This document shows positions 15,973 through 25,905 of a stretch of 64,000 nucleotides of DNA, piece by piece. A model generated the notes under the pieces. That model searched no databases, was not told the origin of the DNA, and worked only from the letters and a program-made list of their open reading frames with translations. This stretch comes from Nitrospirota bacterium. GTDB lineage: Bacteria > Nitrospirota_A > Leptospirillia > Leptospirillales > Leptospirillaceae. The stretch's first letter is position 1. Each line of letters opens with the position of its first letter. The position numbers and the translations under genes were made by a program. The stretch lies in the NCBI GenBank assembly GCA_021829515.1, contig JAKBPM010000001.1, positions 62,001 through 126,000 of the forward strand, in the 5' to 3' direction.

Positions 15973-18900
15973 CTAAAGGAATTCACCATCACTTGAAAGA
16001 AGTGATTCGATTTCTGTCAGATCAAGTCCCTCCGACAGCTCAAATGTCTCATCTGCCATCACTTTGGCAAACAGGGCCACCTTTTTTTCTTTTAACCTCG
16101 CAACATGCTCCTCAACAGTTCCTCTTGTCAGAAAACGGTAAACGAAGACTGTTTTATCCTGCCCCATACGATGAGCACGGTCTGTTGCCTGATTTTCAAC
16201 TTGAGGATTCCACCATGGATCATAATGAAAAACATAATCGGCATTCGTCAATGTTAAACCAACACCACCAGCCTTCAGACTTGACAAAAACAACCTTGGA
16301 GACAGTTCGTCATTATTTTGGAAAATCTCCACCATCCTTTGACGATCAACAAGTGATGTCCCCCCGTCAAGACGCAAAACGGGAATCCGTTCTGCCCTGA
16401 AGTACTCCTCAAAACGATCAAGAACTCCAACAAACTGAGAAAAAAGAATCACTCCATGGCCATCCTCCAGTGCTTCTGAGATTTTTTCTTTAACTATTTG
16501 AAACTTAGCGGGATTTTCAAAATCAAGAGGTGGATCACGCTTCACCAGATCAGGATGGCAACAGAACCTCCGGAGAGTCATCAAAAGAGAAAAAACACCC
16601 AGACGATAAGCTCCTCCGCTGATCCCTTTCAGACTATTGCGTCCATTCTCCTTAAGCTTCTTGTACTCTTGTCTCTCTTCAGGGGTCGGATCTATCCAAT
16701 AGTCGATCATAATCTTTGGAGGAAGGTCTTTTAAGACATTCTCCTTTGTTCTTCTGAGAATCAAAGGAGCGATCAAAGATCGAAGAAGGGCGATCCGATC
16801 GGAATCCCATTTTCCAAATCCTCCCTCTTCGACGAATATCCTCTCAAATCGACGTCTGCTTCCCAAAAGACCAGGCATGACAAATGCAAATATCGACCAA
16901 AGATCCATAAGATGGTTCTCGATAGGCGTTCCGGACAAGGCGAGTTTGAACGAAGACTTCAGGGAAAAGAGGGCAGAGGCAATTCCCGAAGCAGGATTTT
17001 TTATGACTTGGGCCTCGTCCAGAATAATGCCATGGAATCGGACCTTTACCATCTCCTCAAGATCATTTCGGACTGTACCATAGGTTGAAAGGATAACGTT
17101 TTGAAGAAGTGCCTGGTTCCATCGCTCCCATCTTCCAGCTCCATGGTGAATCGCTACCGTAAGGGTTGGCGCATATTTTGAAATTTCTTTTTCCCAATTA
17201 AACAGCAATGTTGCTGGAAGAACGATCAAGGTTGGAGGGAGAGTTTCGGAATGAGTTTTTGCACGCTCCGCTTCAAGTACAAGTTCTGAAAGGACTGTCA
17301 AGGTTTTTCCAAGTCCCATTTCATCCGCAAGAATACCTCCCAAGCCTGATAACCTGAGAGAGTGTATCCAGGCAACACCATCGATCTGGTACTCCCTTAG
17401 GGGAATCCTAACAGCTCCTTCAAGGAAGGAAGATTGCTTTGCGGACAAGGAGGACACTTTAAATGGAAATAAGCGGTCAACAAGTTCTTCATCCGGTAAA
17501 AACGGCAGATCGGGTCGACTTCGGAGGAGAATAGAAGCGTAATACTGACTGATGATGGATCGTCCATCCTTATCAGGCTCGAGCAAAAGAACCAGATCAT
17601 GCATTTTTTGCTGAAACTCCTGATCCATCAAAACAGCAAAACCTTCGGACAGGTGCAAGACAGGATCACCCGCATCCTCTCTTGAGACAGGCATACTCCA
17701 AACATGGTCTTTCCACTTTAAAATACAATGACTCAAAATCTTGTGATTGAATAAATCATTCCTTTCAGAAGACAAGGATTTGGATGAAAGCTTGACGAAA
17801 AGGTCTACCTCCCCTGAATATAATAGATTTTCTGAAGACTCAAGCTCCCCTCTCGCAAAGCCAGCTTTTTCAAGAGAGGGCAAAACTTTTTGGTAGACAA
17901 CACTTCGATTTTCATTGGAAAAGGAGATCCATTGATCCGTTGAACCGCGTCCAAGATTTTTTTCAACGATATTTCTGTAAAAAAGTTCTTTCTGCCGATC
18001 CCGATGAATCAAGCATAGATGATCTGGATAGCGTCGATCGTCACACCATAATACGTCCCCGATATTGAGTCTTTGAGGTCCGAACAAAGGAAACTTTATT
18101 CCCACTGAGAATAGGTAGATAAAAAGACTGACCCCTTTTCGATGGAAATCTCGAATATCGACAACGGGATTCCATTTTTCTCCTTGTAAAAGTTTTGGAG
18201 GGTACGGGAAATCTTTCAAATGAAAACTCAGGGAATCTTCTGATGTTAAAAAACTGGATTGATACAATAGATCTGCAGGTTGAAGAAAAAAAGTCGCTTG
18301 AAGAAAAGAAATCACCCTCTCAGAAAGTTTCCCGTCAATAAAAAATAAACTTTTTTCAGACAATAAAATACAAGTAACTTCACCCAAGCAGAAAAACTGA
18401 ACAAACGATGATGGATGTTTTTTCCCCATAATCACCCATGAAGAATCAAGGTGAATGGTTCGGTTTTGAATGTTCGGAACCCAAATTCCTATCCAATGAA
18501 AAGAGGCAATAGCGAACGGTAGTGTGAACCAATTGCCATCAACACACTTCTCTATAATGAAAGGACTTTCATTGATCAGCCTTTTTAAGACGTTGATGGA
18601 CTTTGGTATAAAAAGGTTAACCTGCCGACCTCCAAGACTGATAAGCTTTGAAATTTGAAAATAAGACTCCAGCTCCAAAAAAAATCGGTTTTCCGGACGA
18701 TGGGAATATCCTGGCAAATGACTTCGAAGACGAACTCCCTTTATCGTTTCCGAATCAATTGGAACTCGGTAGCGATCAGCAACAATAAACCCCTTCTCAC
18801 CTTGCTGCTCATGCCATAACAGTCTGTCAGGCTTTGGACTCGCAGGTTCTACGACTGAAGGACTTGATGGAAAATCCTTTTTTTTCCGAAACGCTGTTTC

Positions 18901-19257
18901 AGTTTGTTTGATACTGTCCGTTATCGGGGTTTTTCCTGGTGGAAACGGACATTGATCATTCTCCAAACAATATGCAATCGCCGATATGACATGGGAACAG
19001 GCACCAGAAAAACCGGAATAGTATTCTGGAGAACAGACGGAACAGGATATTTCCTGGTAGGAGTTTTTATCACCAAGGTGTACCAAAACAGGAGAGTCGT
19101 CTTGTGTATGGTATAAGAACTTGACAGATAAAGGGTAACTTGAAGTTTTTACCTCATCGAGAATTGCCGTTTTTTGAAATGAGACCGCACTTGAAAAAAG
19201 AAGTGCTCCCACTTGGTTCCGCAATTCAGCAAGCGTTTTAGGCCAAGTCGACTTCAT
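15973..19257 (-). CDS. SNF2-family DNA-dependent ATPase/helicase with SWIM zinc finger
   Basis: From the ATG at 19257 this is 1094 residues. A SWIM-type zinc finger lies near residue 75 (CxC...CxH pattern, 'CSVCSPEYYSG' then 'CSHVI'). A long poorly conserved middle follows, then a complete SNF2 motor. The motor shows 'ILADEMGLGKTLTVLS' (motif I), 'DEAQ' (II), 'LSGTPIENHLMDLWS' (III), 'LSSLKAGGVGLTLTNAD' (V) and 'ATDRAHRMGQDKTVFVYRF' (VI). SNF2 proteins translocate on duplex DNA and remodel bound proteins or polymerase. The substrate is unknown. An in-frame TTG at 19311 would add 18 residues but has no clear ribosome site. It lies downstream of lexA and a small membrane protein, so it might share their transcription. 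Confidence 0.9.
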   Translation of the reverse strand: MKSTWPKTLAELRNQVGALLFSSAVSFQKTAILDEVKTSSYPLSVKFLYHTQDDSPVLVHLGDKNSYQEISCSVCSPEYYSGFSGACSHVISAIAYCLENDQCPFPPGKTPITDSIKQTETAFRKKKDFPSSPSVVEPASPKPDRLLWHEQQGEKGFIVADRYRVPIDSETIKGVRLRSHLPGYSHRPENRFFLELESYFQISKLISLGGRQVNLFIPKSINVLKRLINESPFIIEKCVDGNWFTLPFAIASFHWIGIWVPNIQNRTIHLDSSWVIMGKKHPSSFVQFFCLGEVTCILLSEKSLFFIDGKLSERVISFLQATFFLQPADLLYQSSFLTSEDSLSFHLKDFPYPPKLLQGEKWNPVVDIRDFHRKGVSLFIYLFSVGIKFPLFGPQRLNIGDVLWCDDRRYPDHLCLIHRDRQKELFYRNIVEKNLGRGSTDQWISFSNENRSVVYQKVLPSLEKAGFARGELESSENLLYSGEVDLFVKLSSKSLSSERNDLFNHKILSHCILKWKDHVWSMPVSREDAGDPVLHLSEGFAVLMDQEFQQKMHDLVLLLEPDKDGRSIISQYYASILLRSRPDLPFLPDEELVDRLFPFKVSSLSAKQSSFLEGAVRIPLREYQIDGVAWIHSLRLSGLGGILADEMGLGKTLTVLSELVLEAERAKTHSETLPPTLIVLPATLLFNWEKEISKYAPTLTVAIHHGAGRWERWNQALLQNVILSTYGTVRNDLEEMVKVRFHGIILDEAQVIKNPASGIASALFSLKSSFKLALSGTPIENHLMDLWSIFAFVMPGLLGSRRRFERIFVEEGGFGKWDSDRIALLRSLIAPLILRRTKENVLKDLPPKIMIDYWIDPTPEERQEYKKLKENGRNSLKGISGGAYRLGVFSLLMTLRRFCCHPDLVKRDPPLDFENPAKFQIVKEKISEALEDGHGVILFSQFVGVLDRFEEYFRAERIPVLRLDGGTSLVDRQRMVEIFQNNDELSPRLFLSSLKAGGVGLTLTNADYVFHYDPWWNPQVENQATDRAHRMGQDKTVFVYRFLTRGTVEEHVARLKEKKVALFAKVMADETFELSEGLDLTEIESLLSSDGEFL

Positions 19258-19371
19258 TGCCACCCAAGAAAAATAGAGTTCATTTTGATTTTCTGTTAGA
19301 AAACGCAGCAATAAAATAAGGGATATTGATACTCAATGGTGGCTACAGCGGATATCTTAAGAGGGGCAAGT

Positions 19372-19833
19372 CTAAACGGTACTGCCGATTTCTTTTATTA
19401 GAAGGAGTGCCGAAAAAAGGATCCCTAGAACCAATGCCCCTCCTATGATCAGAAAAGCTCTTTTTTTATCAAGCTCGTGCGCATGTTGAGAAACTTTTTC
19501 AAAGCGCCCCGAAATATTGGTCCTTCCTAAAAAAGCATCGACAACACAAAAGGAAAGAAAACTCTGAAGAAAAGTAATTGCCGTGATAAAAGATAAAATC
19601 ATCAGCCCTATGGTGAACAAAAGCGGGTGGTCAAGAACAGAAGGCCAACGCTCATTATAGACAATCACAGCAACAAACCCAAAGAACGCCACAAAACCTC
19701 GCAGCGCTCGGCCTTTTGCATTCAGATTCCTAATGCCGGGACAGTAACGTTTCGAGTCGGGACCCAAATCATCCAAAGAAGTTGGTATTTCCGAATTCTC
19801 TGGATCGGATGGGTGATTTTTATCTGGTTCCAT
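19372..19833 (-). CDS. Small membrane protein of unknown function
   Basis: This 153-residue protein has three predicted membrane segments. They lie near residues 48-62 ('VAFFGFVAVIV'), 72-100 ('LLFTIGLMILSFITAITFLQ') and 127-148 ('AFLIIGGALVLGILFSALLL'). The hydrophilic start contains 'CPGIRNLNAKGRALRG'. I do not recognise a family; the middle recalls DUF2892-type membrane proteins. Its ATG overlaps the lexA stop by one base (TGATG) and has GGAGGA upstream, so it is translationally coupled to lexA. Confidence 0.7.
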   Translation of the reverse strand: MEPDKNHPSDPENSEIPTSLDDLGPDSKRYCPGIRNLNAKGRALRGFVAFFGFVAVIVYNERWPSVLDHPLLFTIGLMILSFITAITFLQSFLSFCVVDAFLGRTNISGRFEKVSQHAHELDKKRAFLIIGGALVLGILFSALLLIKEIGSTV

Positions 19834-20516
19834 CAATTTCGTCCTCCGTTTCGACTCAATGATCGAAAAATTCCAATCAAGCGTCCTTGGACAAGATCAG
19901 CCTCATCGTCCGGTAATATAATCCTATCAGGATAAGAGGGGTTGGCCGCCCGTAAAAGTAGTCTTCCATTATGGTGAAGATAGGTTTTTAAAGTCATCTC
20001 GCCTTGAATTTGGGCAACAATGATATCTCCATTAGAAACGTTGCCACCTTTTTTAATAAATGCAAGGTCTCCGTCGTAAATTCCTGCACCAATCATGCTA
20101 TCGCCTATAACAGTTAATACAAAATCAGGTCTTTCGGAAAGAAAAGACGATGGAATGGTAATTTGACCATCGGATAGATGATCAGAACCTGTCGCAACGC
20201 CAGCTCTGACTCTGCCAACTCGAGGAACGGTAAGCCATTCGGAAGAAATGGTTTCATCCTGGAAACTAGAAGATTTTGCAGTTAGACGGATCCCTCTCGC
20301 TTTTCCGGGAATTCTTTGGATATAACCTTTTTTTTCGAGGGCTTCAAGATGGGTTCCCGCACTTTTAGGGTACGGGATGCCCAGATGATTCGCAATTTCT
20401 GTAATTGTGGGAGGTGATGAATTTGCCTGCATCCAAGAAAGGATAAAACGAAGCACTTCTTCTTGGCGTTCGGTTAAAGGTTTCACTTTTCTGGTGGTAC
20501 CGCCATCCAATGACAT
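19833..20516 (-). CDS. lexA: LexA-type SOS repressor (S24 peptidase)
   Basis: This 227-residue protein has an N-terminal winged helix starting 'LTERQEEVLRFI' with recognition region 'PTITEIANHLGI'. The C-terminal latent protease carries the Ala-Gly self-cleavage site in 'VGRVRAGVATG', the catalytic Ser in 'VIGDSMIGAGI' and the catalytic Lys in 'GEMTLKTYL'. RecA-stimulated self-cleavage would induce SOS genes. The gene starts 9 bases after nuoN with AGGGG upstream and is followed by an overlapping membrane-protein gene. No separate promoter or obvious LexA box lies in the 9-base gap, so it is probably read from the nuo transcript or an internal promoter. Confidence 0.95.
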   Translation of the reverse strand: MSLDGGTTRKVKPLTERQEEVLRFILSWMQANSSPPTITEIANHLGIPYPKSAGTHLEALEKKGYIQRIPGKARGIRLTAKSSSFQDETISSEWLTVPRVGRVRAGVATGSDHLSDGQITIPSSFLSERPDFVLTVIGDSMIGAGIYDGDLAFIKKGGNVSNGDIIVAQIQGEMTLKTYLHHNGRLLLRAANPSYPDRIILPDDEADLVQGRLIGIFRSLSRNGGRN

Positions 20517-20525
20517 TGTTTCCCC

Positions 20526-21971
20526 TTAGGGGATAAAGATAGCAAGAGAAGACTTTATATATTCAACAAATGGAGTTGGATATACTCCGAGGAATACTGT
20601 CATTCCAGCAGTCAATAAAAGCCCGATTCTTCCCATTGAAGATGACGTGAATTCAACTGAAGCCTCTGGATCTTTCATATACATTAACATCACTAATCTG
20701 AGATAGTAAAAAGCTCCTATCGCGGCAAAAATAATACCAACAACAGCTAACCAAGCATACCCTGCATGAATGACAGCAAAGAATATATAGAACTTTGCCA
20801 AGAATCCTCCAAAAGGGGGAATCCCTGCCAAAGAGAACATAAATACCAGCATTGTAAACGCTGCGATTGGATGTCTTTTATAGAGACCGACAAAATCGGA
20901 TATCTCTTCCCCTTCTTCCCCGGACTTTCTGAGCATCAAAACAATTCCGAAAGCGCCGAGAGTCATGAACATGTAGACAAACACATAAAACATTAATGCG
21001 AATAAAGACTCTCTATTGGGTTGTAGAAGTGCCATGGAAGCATATCCAGCATGTCCGATAGAAGAATATGCCAACATGCGCTTGATATTGGTTTGCCGTA
21101 GAGCAACCAAATTTCCAACAAGCATGGACAAAATGGAAAGGATGATAATTAATAAATTCCAGTCCATTTTATCTGCGGAAAATGATACCCAAAATACTCT
21201 CAGAAAAACGCCAAAAGCTGCTATTTTGGATGCTGTAGCCATAAATCCAGTCACAACTGTTGGTGCACCTTCATAAACATCTGGTGTCCACATATGAAAA
21301 GGAGCTGCAGAAATCTTGAATGCAAATCCTACAAGAGTCAAAACGACTCCTAGAAGAACCATAGGTTTTAAGGATCCAGGATTCGCGACAAAGGCTGCGA
21401 TACCTGAGATTGTTTCAGTGCCGGTGGCTCCGTAAAGAAAAGAAATACCGAAAAGGAAAATTGCCGCAGAAAAGGCACCAAGAAGGAAATATTTGAACGA
21501 TGCCTCAACGGACCGGTGCGATCCCCTTTTAAGTCCTACCATGACATAAAAACAGAGGCTCATGAGTTCGATCCCGAGGAATAGTGTGATCAGATCGCCA
21601 GCGGAGACCATCACCATCATTCCAACAGTCGAAAACAGAATAAATGCGTAGTATTCCCCTATGTGAATGTCTTCACGGTCAAGATAGGGCAATGAAAAAA
21701 GGATGGTGATAATTGCTGCAACATAAATAATCATTTTAAAAAAATTAGAAAAAGGGTCGATTATATAAAGGCCTTGGTACAGAGGAAGGCCTTTGCCATT
21801 AAGACCATAAGAGGCAATCATGGCAAATATAAGGGATGCGATTGTAAAGTAGGCGAGCCATGAGCGTTTTTCGTTGGGGATCATTGTATCAAGAATTAAG
21901 ATCACGCACCCAAAAAACGTCAGATAAATTTCTGGCATCGTCCCAAGTATATTTACCAGAGAAAAAGACAT
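20526..21971 (-). CDS. nuoN: NADH-quinone oxidoreductase subunit N
   Basis: This 481-residue antiporter-like membrane subunit of complex I has about 14 helices. It carries the Mrp-type core, with 'LFLGIELMSLCFYVMVGL' holding the conserved Glu of TM5. Conserved Lys and Pro follow in 'HMWTPDVYEGAPTVVTGF' and 'IKRMLAYSSIGHAGY'. It is one of three proton-pumping modules with NuoL and NuoM. It closes the nuo series, with lexA following closely. GGGGG before the ATG gives a ribosome site. Confidence 0.97.
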   Translation of the reverse strand: MSFSLVNILGTMPEIYLTFFGCVILILDTMIPNEKRSWLAYFTIASLIFAMIASYGLNGKGLPLYQGLYIIDPFSNFFKMIIYVAAIITILFSLPYLDREDIHIGEYYAFILFSTVGMMVMVSAGDLITLFLGIELMSLCFYVMVGLKRGSHRSVEASFKYFLLGAFSAAIFLFGISFLYGATGTETISGIAAFVANPGSLKPMVLLGVVLTLVGFAFKISAAPFHMWTPDVYEGAPTVVTGFMATASKIAAFGVFLRVFWVSFSADKMDWNLLIIILSILSMLVGNLVALRQTNIKRMLAYSSIGHAGYASMALLQPNRESLFALMFYVFVYMFMTLGAFGIVLMLRKSGEEGEEISDFVGLYKRHPIAAFTMLVFMFSLAGIPPFGGFLAKFYIFFAVIHAGYAWLAVVGIIFAAIGAFYYLRLVMLMYMKDPEASVEFTSSSMGRIGLLLTAGMTVFLGVYPTPFVEYIKSSLAIFIP

Positions 21972-22028
21972 TAGACCCCCTCAATCAATTTCTTTGCATC
22001 AACCCCAGAATAATAGCAATCAACGTGT

Positions 22029-23543
22029 CTAGAATCCGCTCTTTAGACTTGCAAGCGGGGAAGTCGTGTTGACCTGTCCAATGAGATGATTAACGCTAAC
22101 ATGTAACATTGATAACAGAGCATTTGGCTGTACTCCGAGCCATACGACAATCACCAATAGTGGAAGCAAGGAAGCCCACTCATAACGATTCATGTCAGGC
22201 AATGACCAGGATCGGGGTTCATATTTCCCCCAAACAACTTTGGAAAGCAGATAAAGCATATACAATGCAGCCAGAATAATACCGATTGCTGCGATGACGC
22301 CGACTGCAGCATTGGCTCTGAAGGTTCCAAGAAGAACAAGGAACTCTCCAACAAAAGAGTTCAATCCTGGAAGCCCAAGCGAAGAAAGGGAAAAAATAAC
22401 AAGCATGGTTGAAAACACAGGCATTACCTTTGCAATGCCTCCGTAATCCGAAAGAAGCCTGGAATGGGTTCTATCGTAGAGGACACCAACACAAAGGAAG
22501 AGAGCACCAGTTGTTACGCCATGGTTAATCATTTGAAGGATTGCTCCCTCCACACCCTGTACATTGAAAACGAATATTCCCAAGGTGACAAAACCCATAT
22601 GGCTTACGGAAGAGTATGCGATCAATTTTTTCATGTCTTCTTGGGCAAGAGCCATCAGGGCTCCCCAAATAATTCCAATGAGAGACAGTGCAAAAATCAA
22701 CCCTGTAAAAAACATGGATGCTTTAGGAAACATGGGAAGAGAGAAGCGTATAAAACCATATGCCCCCATTTTCAACATGACAGAAGCAAGGATAACGGAT
22801 CCTGCTGTAGGTGCTTCCACATGTGCATCAGGTAACCAAGTATGAAATGGAAACATTGGGACCTTAACCGCAAATGCAAGAAACAGGGCGACAAAGGCAA
22901 AGTCTTGGAAGATGGGAGAGTAATGTTGGCCCATCAAAGCCACAATATTAAAAGTATGCCCACCCTCAAAATAGAGAGAAATGATCGCCAGGAGCAAAAA
23001 GAGAGATCCTGCAAGGGTATACAAAAAGAATTTTATAGTGGCATAGATTCGATTTGGTCCTCCCCATACACCAATGATCAGGAACATCGGAATCAGCATT
23101 GCTTCCCAGAAAACATAAAAAAGAATGAAATCTAGTGCAGCAAAAACACCTATCATAGCGCCTTCAAGAATCAAGATTGCAATCATGAACTCAGTGACGC
23201 GTTTTTTGATTCCAACCCAACTGGTAAAGATGCACATTGGCATGAGAAGAGTTGTCATGATGATCAGGACCAGACTAATTCCATCGATACCGAGGGTATA
23301 ATGAATATTGGCAAATGGAATCCAAAGGTGGTCCTCGCCAAATTGCATTTGAAAGGTTCCGGGATTGCCACCAATCAAAAGAGACAATGAAGCAATAAAC
23401 TCAACTACAGTGATGCCAACCGCTACCCATTTTACTGTCGTATCGGAATCTTTCATTTTCATGAAAGGAAGAAGAAAAATTCCGCCAATAATAGGGAAAA
23501 AAATCAAGAAGGTTAGAATCGGGATCGAGAGAAAAGTCATCAT
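22029..23543 (-). CDS. nuoM: NADH-quinone oxidoreductase subunit M
   Basis: This 504-residue proton-pumping subunit has about 14 membrane helices. It contains 'ILFYVFWEAMLIPMFLIIG' with the key TM5 Glu, 'PFHTWLPDAHVEAPTAGSV' and 'KKLIAYSSVSHMGFVTLG', the standard NuoM signatures. The length is normal. It sits between nuoL and nuoN. A 57-base gap separates it from nuoN. A second ATG follows immediately after the first, and the ribosome site is GAGG. Confidence 0.97.
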   Translation of the reverse strand: MMTFLSIPILTFLIFFPIIGGIFLLPFMKMKDSDTTVKWVAVGITVVEFIASLSLLIGGNPGTFQMQFGEDHLWIPFANIHYTLGIDGISLVLIIMTTLLMPMCIFTSWVGIKKRVTEFMIAILILEGAMIGVFAALDFILFYVFWEAMLIPMFLIIGVWGGPNRIYATIKFFLYTLAGSLFLLLAIISLYFEGGHTFNIVALMGQHYSPIFQDFAFVALFLAFAVKVPMFPFHTWLPDAHVEAPTAGSVILASVMLKMGAYGFIRFSLPMFPKASMFFTGLIFALSLIGIIWGALMALAQEDMKKLIAYSSVSHMGFVTLGIFVFNVQGVEGAILQMINHGVTTGALFLCVGVLYDRTHSRLLSDYGGIAKVMPVFSTMLVIFSLSSLGLPGLNSFVGEFLVLLGTFRANAAVGVIAAIGIILAALYMLYLLSKVVWGKYEPRSWSLPDMNRYEWASLLPLLVIVVWLGVQPNALLSMLHVSVNHLIGQVNTTSPLASLKSGF

Positions 23544-23572
23544 GTTCCTCGGTTCAGGGTTAAGCCAATCAA

Positions 23573-25504
23573 TTATCGGACAAAAAGAAACAAACTCACC
23601 ATGCCAAAAAGACCAATAGCCATTACCAAAGCATAGTTCTGCAACTGACCTGTCTGGACCCTGCGAATCGTTGCAGCACTAGTTTGGCAGAACTCCGCGA
23701 CACCATTAACAATTCCGTCAATAACTCCCTTGTCGACTTCTTTCCACAAAAGGAATGACAGAAATATTGTTGGCTTCACAAAGACGAGGTCATAGAACTC
23801 ATCAAAAAACCATTTATTGAGTGATATAGAATATAACCACTTGAATTGTTGTGCTATTTTTTGTGGTATGGTCGAAGGTTTTCCATACAGGAGATAAGCC
23901 AATAAAATACCCAAGAGCGCAACAATAACCGAGATTGATTTCAACGTATCATCCGACAATTCCGGTCGCCCAAAGGGATGAGGGATCGGCATCGATTGGG
24001 AGAGGAATCCGATAATATCGTAATGAGTACCTCCCCATCCTGCGACAAGAGCCATTACAGCAAGAAAAAGCAGAGGGAAGGTCATGACAAAGGGACTTTC
24101 ATGGGGCGCATGTCCTTCATGCCCATGATGATGTTCTCCTTCCGAAAACTTCTCCTTGCCCAAAAACACCACAAAAACCAATCGGAAAGTATAAAATGCT
24201 GTTAGCATGGCCGTAAATACGCCTATCATCCAAAACACATGACCGGACGGTCCCGACTGAAATGCATCCGACAATATGAGGTCTTTGGAGTAGAACCCAG
24301 CAAACGGGGGCAATCCGGATAATGCAAGAGAACCAATGAGCATAGTCGCAAATGTAATTTTCATTGCTCGGGATAAGCCCCCCATCCGGAAGATGTCCTG
24401 TTCTCCGGACATTGAATGGATAACGGAGCCGGCTCCTAAAAAGAGCAATGCTTTGAAAAAGCCGTGGGTTAACAAATGAAAGATTCCAGCACCATATGCC
24501 CCGATGCCACATGCCATAACCATGTATCCGAGTTGACTCATAGTTGAATAAGCGACAATTTTTTTGATGTCGCGCTGAGTTAAAGCGATTGTGGCAGCCA
24601 CAATCGCAGTTAAAGCTCCAGTCCATGCGACAACGGACATGGCAACAGGAGAAGCATTGTAAATGGGATTAAGACGCACAATCATAAAAATACCGGCTGT
24701 AACCATTGTTGCAGCGTGGATTAAAGCAGAAATCGGTGTTGGACCTTCCATCGCGTCCGGTAACCAGGGGTGAAGAGGTAACTGGGCTGACTTACCGACA
24801 GCTCCAACGAATAACAACAAAGCAATGACGGTAATCACTGAATATTGAGTTGTCCCGTTAAAAGCACTCCAAAGATTGATTGTGTCATGTAAATGAGCAG
24901 GAAGTTTTTGAAAAATTTCGGAGTAATTCAACGTACCAAAAATGACATATACCAATAAAATTCCAAGCATGAATCCAAAGTCACCAATTCGATTCATTAT
25001 GAAAGCTTTGTTGGCTGCAACCCAAGATGGCTTTCTTTCATACCAATGAACAATAAGAATATATGAACAGAATCCGACAGCTTCCCAGAATACGAACAGT
25101 TCGAGAAGATTGTCTGACATCAGCAACATGATCATAGAAAAGGTGAATAAAGAGATATATGCAAAAAAACGGTCATAGCCTGAATCATCCTTCATGTATC
25201 CCACTGTGTATATATGAACCAATGTGGAAACGGTGGTCACCATAACAAGCATAATGGCTGTGAGATGGTCAACCATCAAAGATATGGCGACATGCAGGCT
25301 GCCGGAGTCAATCCAGTCAAATAACTTAATATGTACTGGCGGAGCAGACATGGTTTCTGAAAAAGCCTTCAGTGATAGAACCCAGGAGACAACCATGAGG
25401 GGAACTGTGACAATATGCCCCTTGCCTTTGAAGTAAGGCCAAAAGATTCCTGTGATCAAGAAACCGACCAAAGGAAGCAGGGGGATCAAAACATAAAAAC
25501 TCAT
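23573..25504 (-). CDS. nuoL: NADH-quinone oxidoreductase subunit L
   Basis: This 643-residue distal proton-pumping subunit has the N-terminal oxidoreductase segment 'IHIYTVGYM'. The core includes 'ELFVFWEAVGFCSYILI', 'QLPLHPWLPDAMEGPTPISA' and 'IKKIVAYSTMSQLGYMVMA'. A His-rich loop ('GEHHHGHEGHAPHE') and the C-terminal lateral helix region follow. The ATG at 25504 has GGGAGAG upstream; a TTG one codon earlier is possible. It follows nuoK by 16 bases. Confidence 0.97.
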   Translation of the reverse strand: MSFYVLIPLLPLVGFLITGIFWPYFKGKGHIVTVPLMVVSWVLSLKAFSETMSAPPVHIKLFDWIDSGSLHVAISLMVDHLTAIMLVMVTTVSTLVHIYTVGYMKDDSGYDRFFAYISLFTFSMIMLLMSDNLLELFVFWEAVGFCSYILIVHWYERKPSWVAANKAFIMNRIGDFGFMLGILLVYVIFGTLNYSEIFQKLPAHLHDTINLWSAFNGTTQYSVITVIALLLFVGAVGKSAQLPLHPWLPDAMEGPTPISALIHAATMVTAGIFMIVRLNPIYNASPVAMSVVAWTGALTAIVAATIALTQRDIKKIVAYSTMSQLGYMVMACGIGAYGAGIFHLLTHGFFKALLFLGAGSVIHSMSGEQDIFRMGGLSRAMKITFATMLIGSLALSGLPPFAGFYSKDLILSDAFQSGPSGHVFWMIGVFTAMLTAFYTFRLVFVVFLGKEKFSEGEHHHGHEGHAPHESPFVMTFPLLFLAVMALVAGWGGTHYDIIGFLSQSMPIPHPFGRPELSDDTLKSISVIVALLGILLAYLLYGKPSTIPQKIAQQFKWLYSISLNKWFFDEFYDLVFVKPTIFLSFLLWKEVDKGVIDGIVNGVAEFCQTSAATIRRVQTGQLQNYALVMAIGLFGMVSLFLFVR

Positions 25505-25520
25505 CAACTCTCCCTTCGGA

Positions 25521-25823
25521 CTACAACTTCAATATATTGAAGTCATCGATGTTAACGCTGCCTTTAAGACGGAATAAGGAGATAATAATTCCTAATCCAA
25601 TAGCCACTTCTGCAGCCGCGACTGTGATCACAAAAAAGACAAGGATTTGGGCATCAATAACATGTTGATATTTACTAAATGCTACAAAGTTCACGTTGAC
25701 AGCATTGAGCATGATTTCAATACAAAGGAGTACGACCAAAGTATTCCGTCTGACAAGTACACCAATAAGACCTATTAGAAAAAGAGCAGAACTCAATCCT
25801 ACATACCATGACAAAGGAACCAT
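25521..25823 (-). CDS. nuoK: NADH-quinone oxidoreductase subunit K
   Basis: This 100-residue, three-helix membrane subunit has the conserved Glu residues in 'LLCIEIMLNAVNVNF' and 'VAAAEVAIGLGIII', which form part of the proton path near the quinone module. Length and topology are standard. An 82-base gap separates it from nuoJ, and a GGGGGAG ribosome site precedes the ATG. Confidence 0.97.
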   Translation of the reverse strand: MVPLSWYVGLSSALFLIGLIGVLVRRNTLVVLLCIEIMLNAVNVNFVAFSKYQHVIDAQILVFFVITVAAAEVAIGLGIIISLFRLKGSVNIDDFNILKL

Positions 25824-25905
25824 TTGACAAACTCCCCCTATTACAGGAATAAAGCACTACCCTTGATTCATTAAGGATTCTTTAGGCAGCTACTATACAT
25901 GAATA

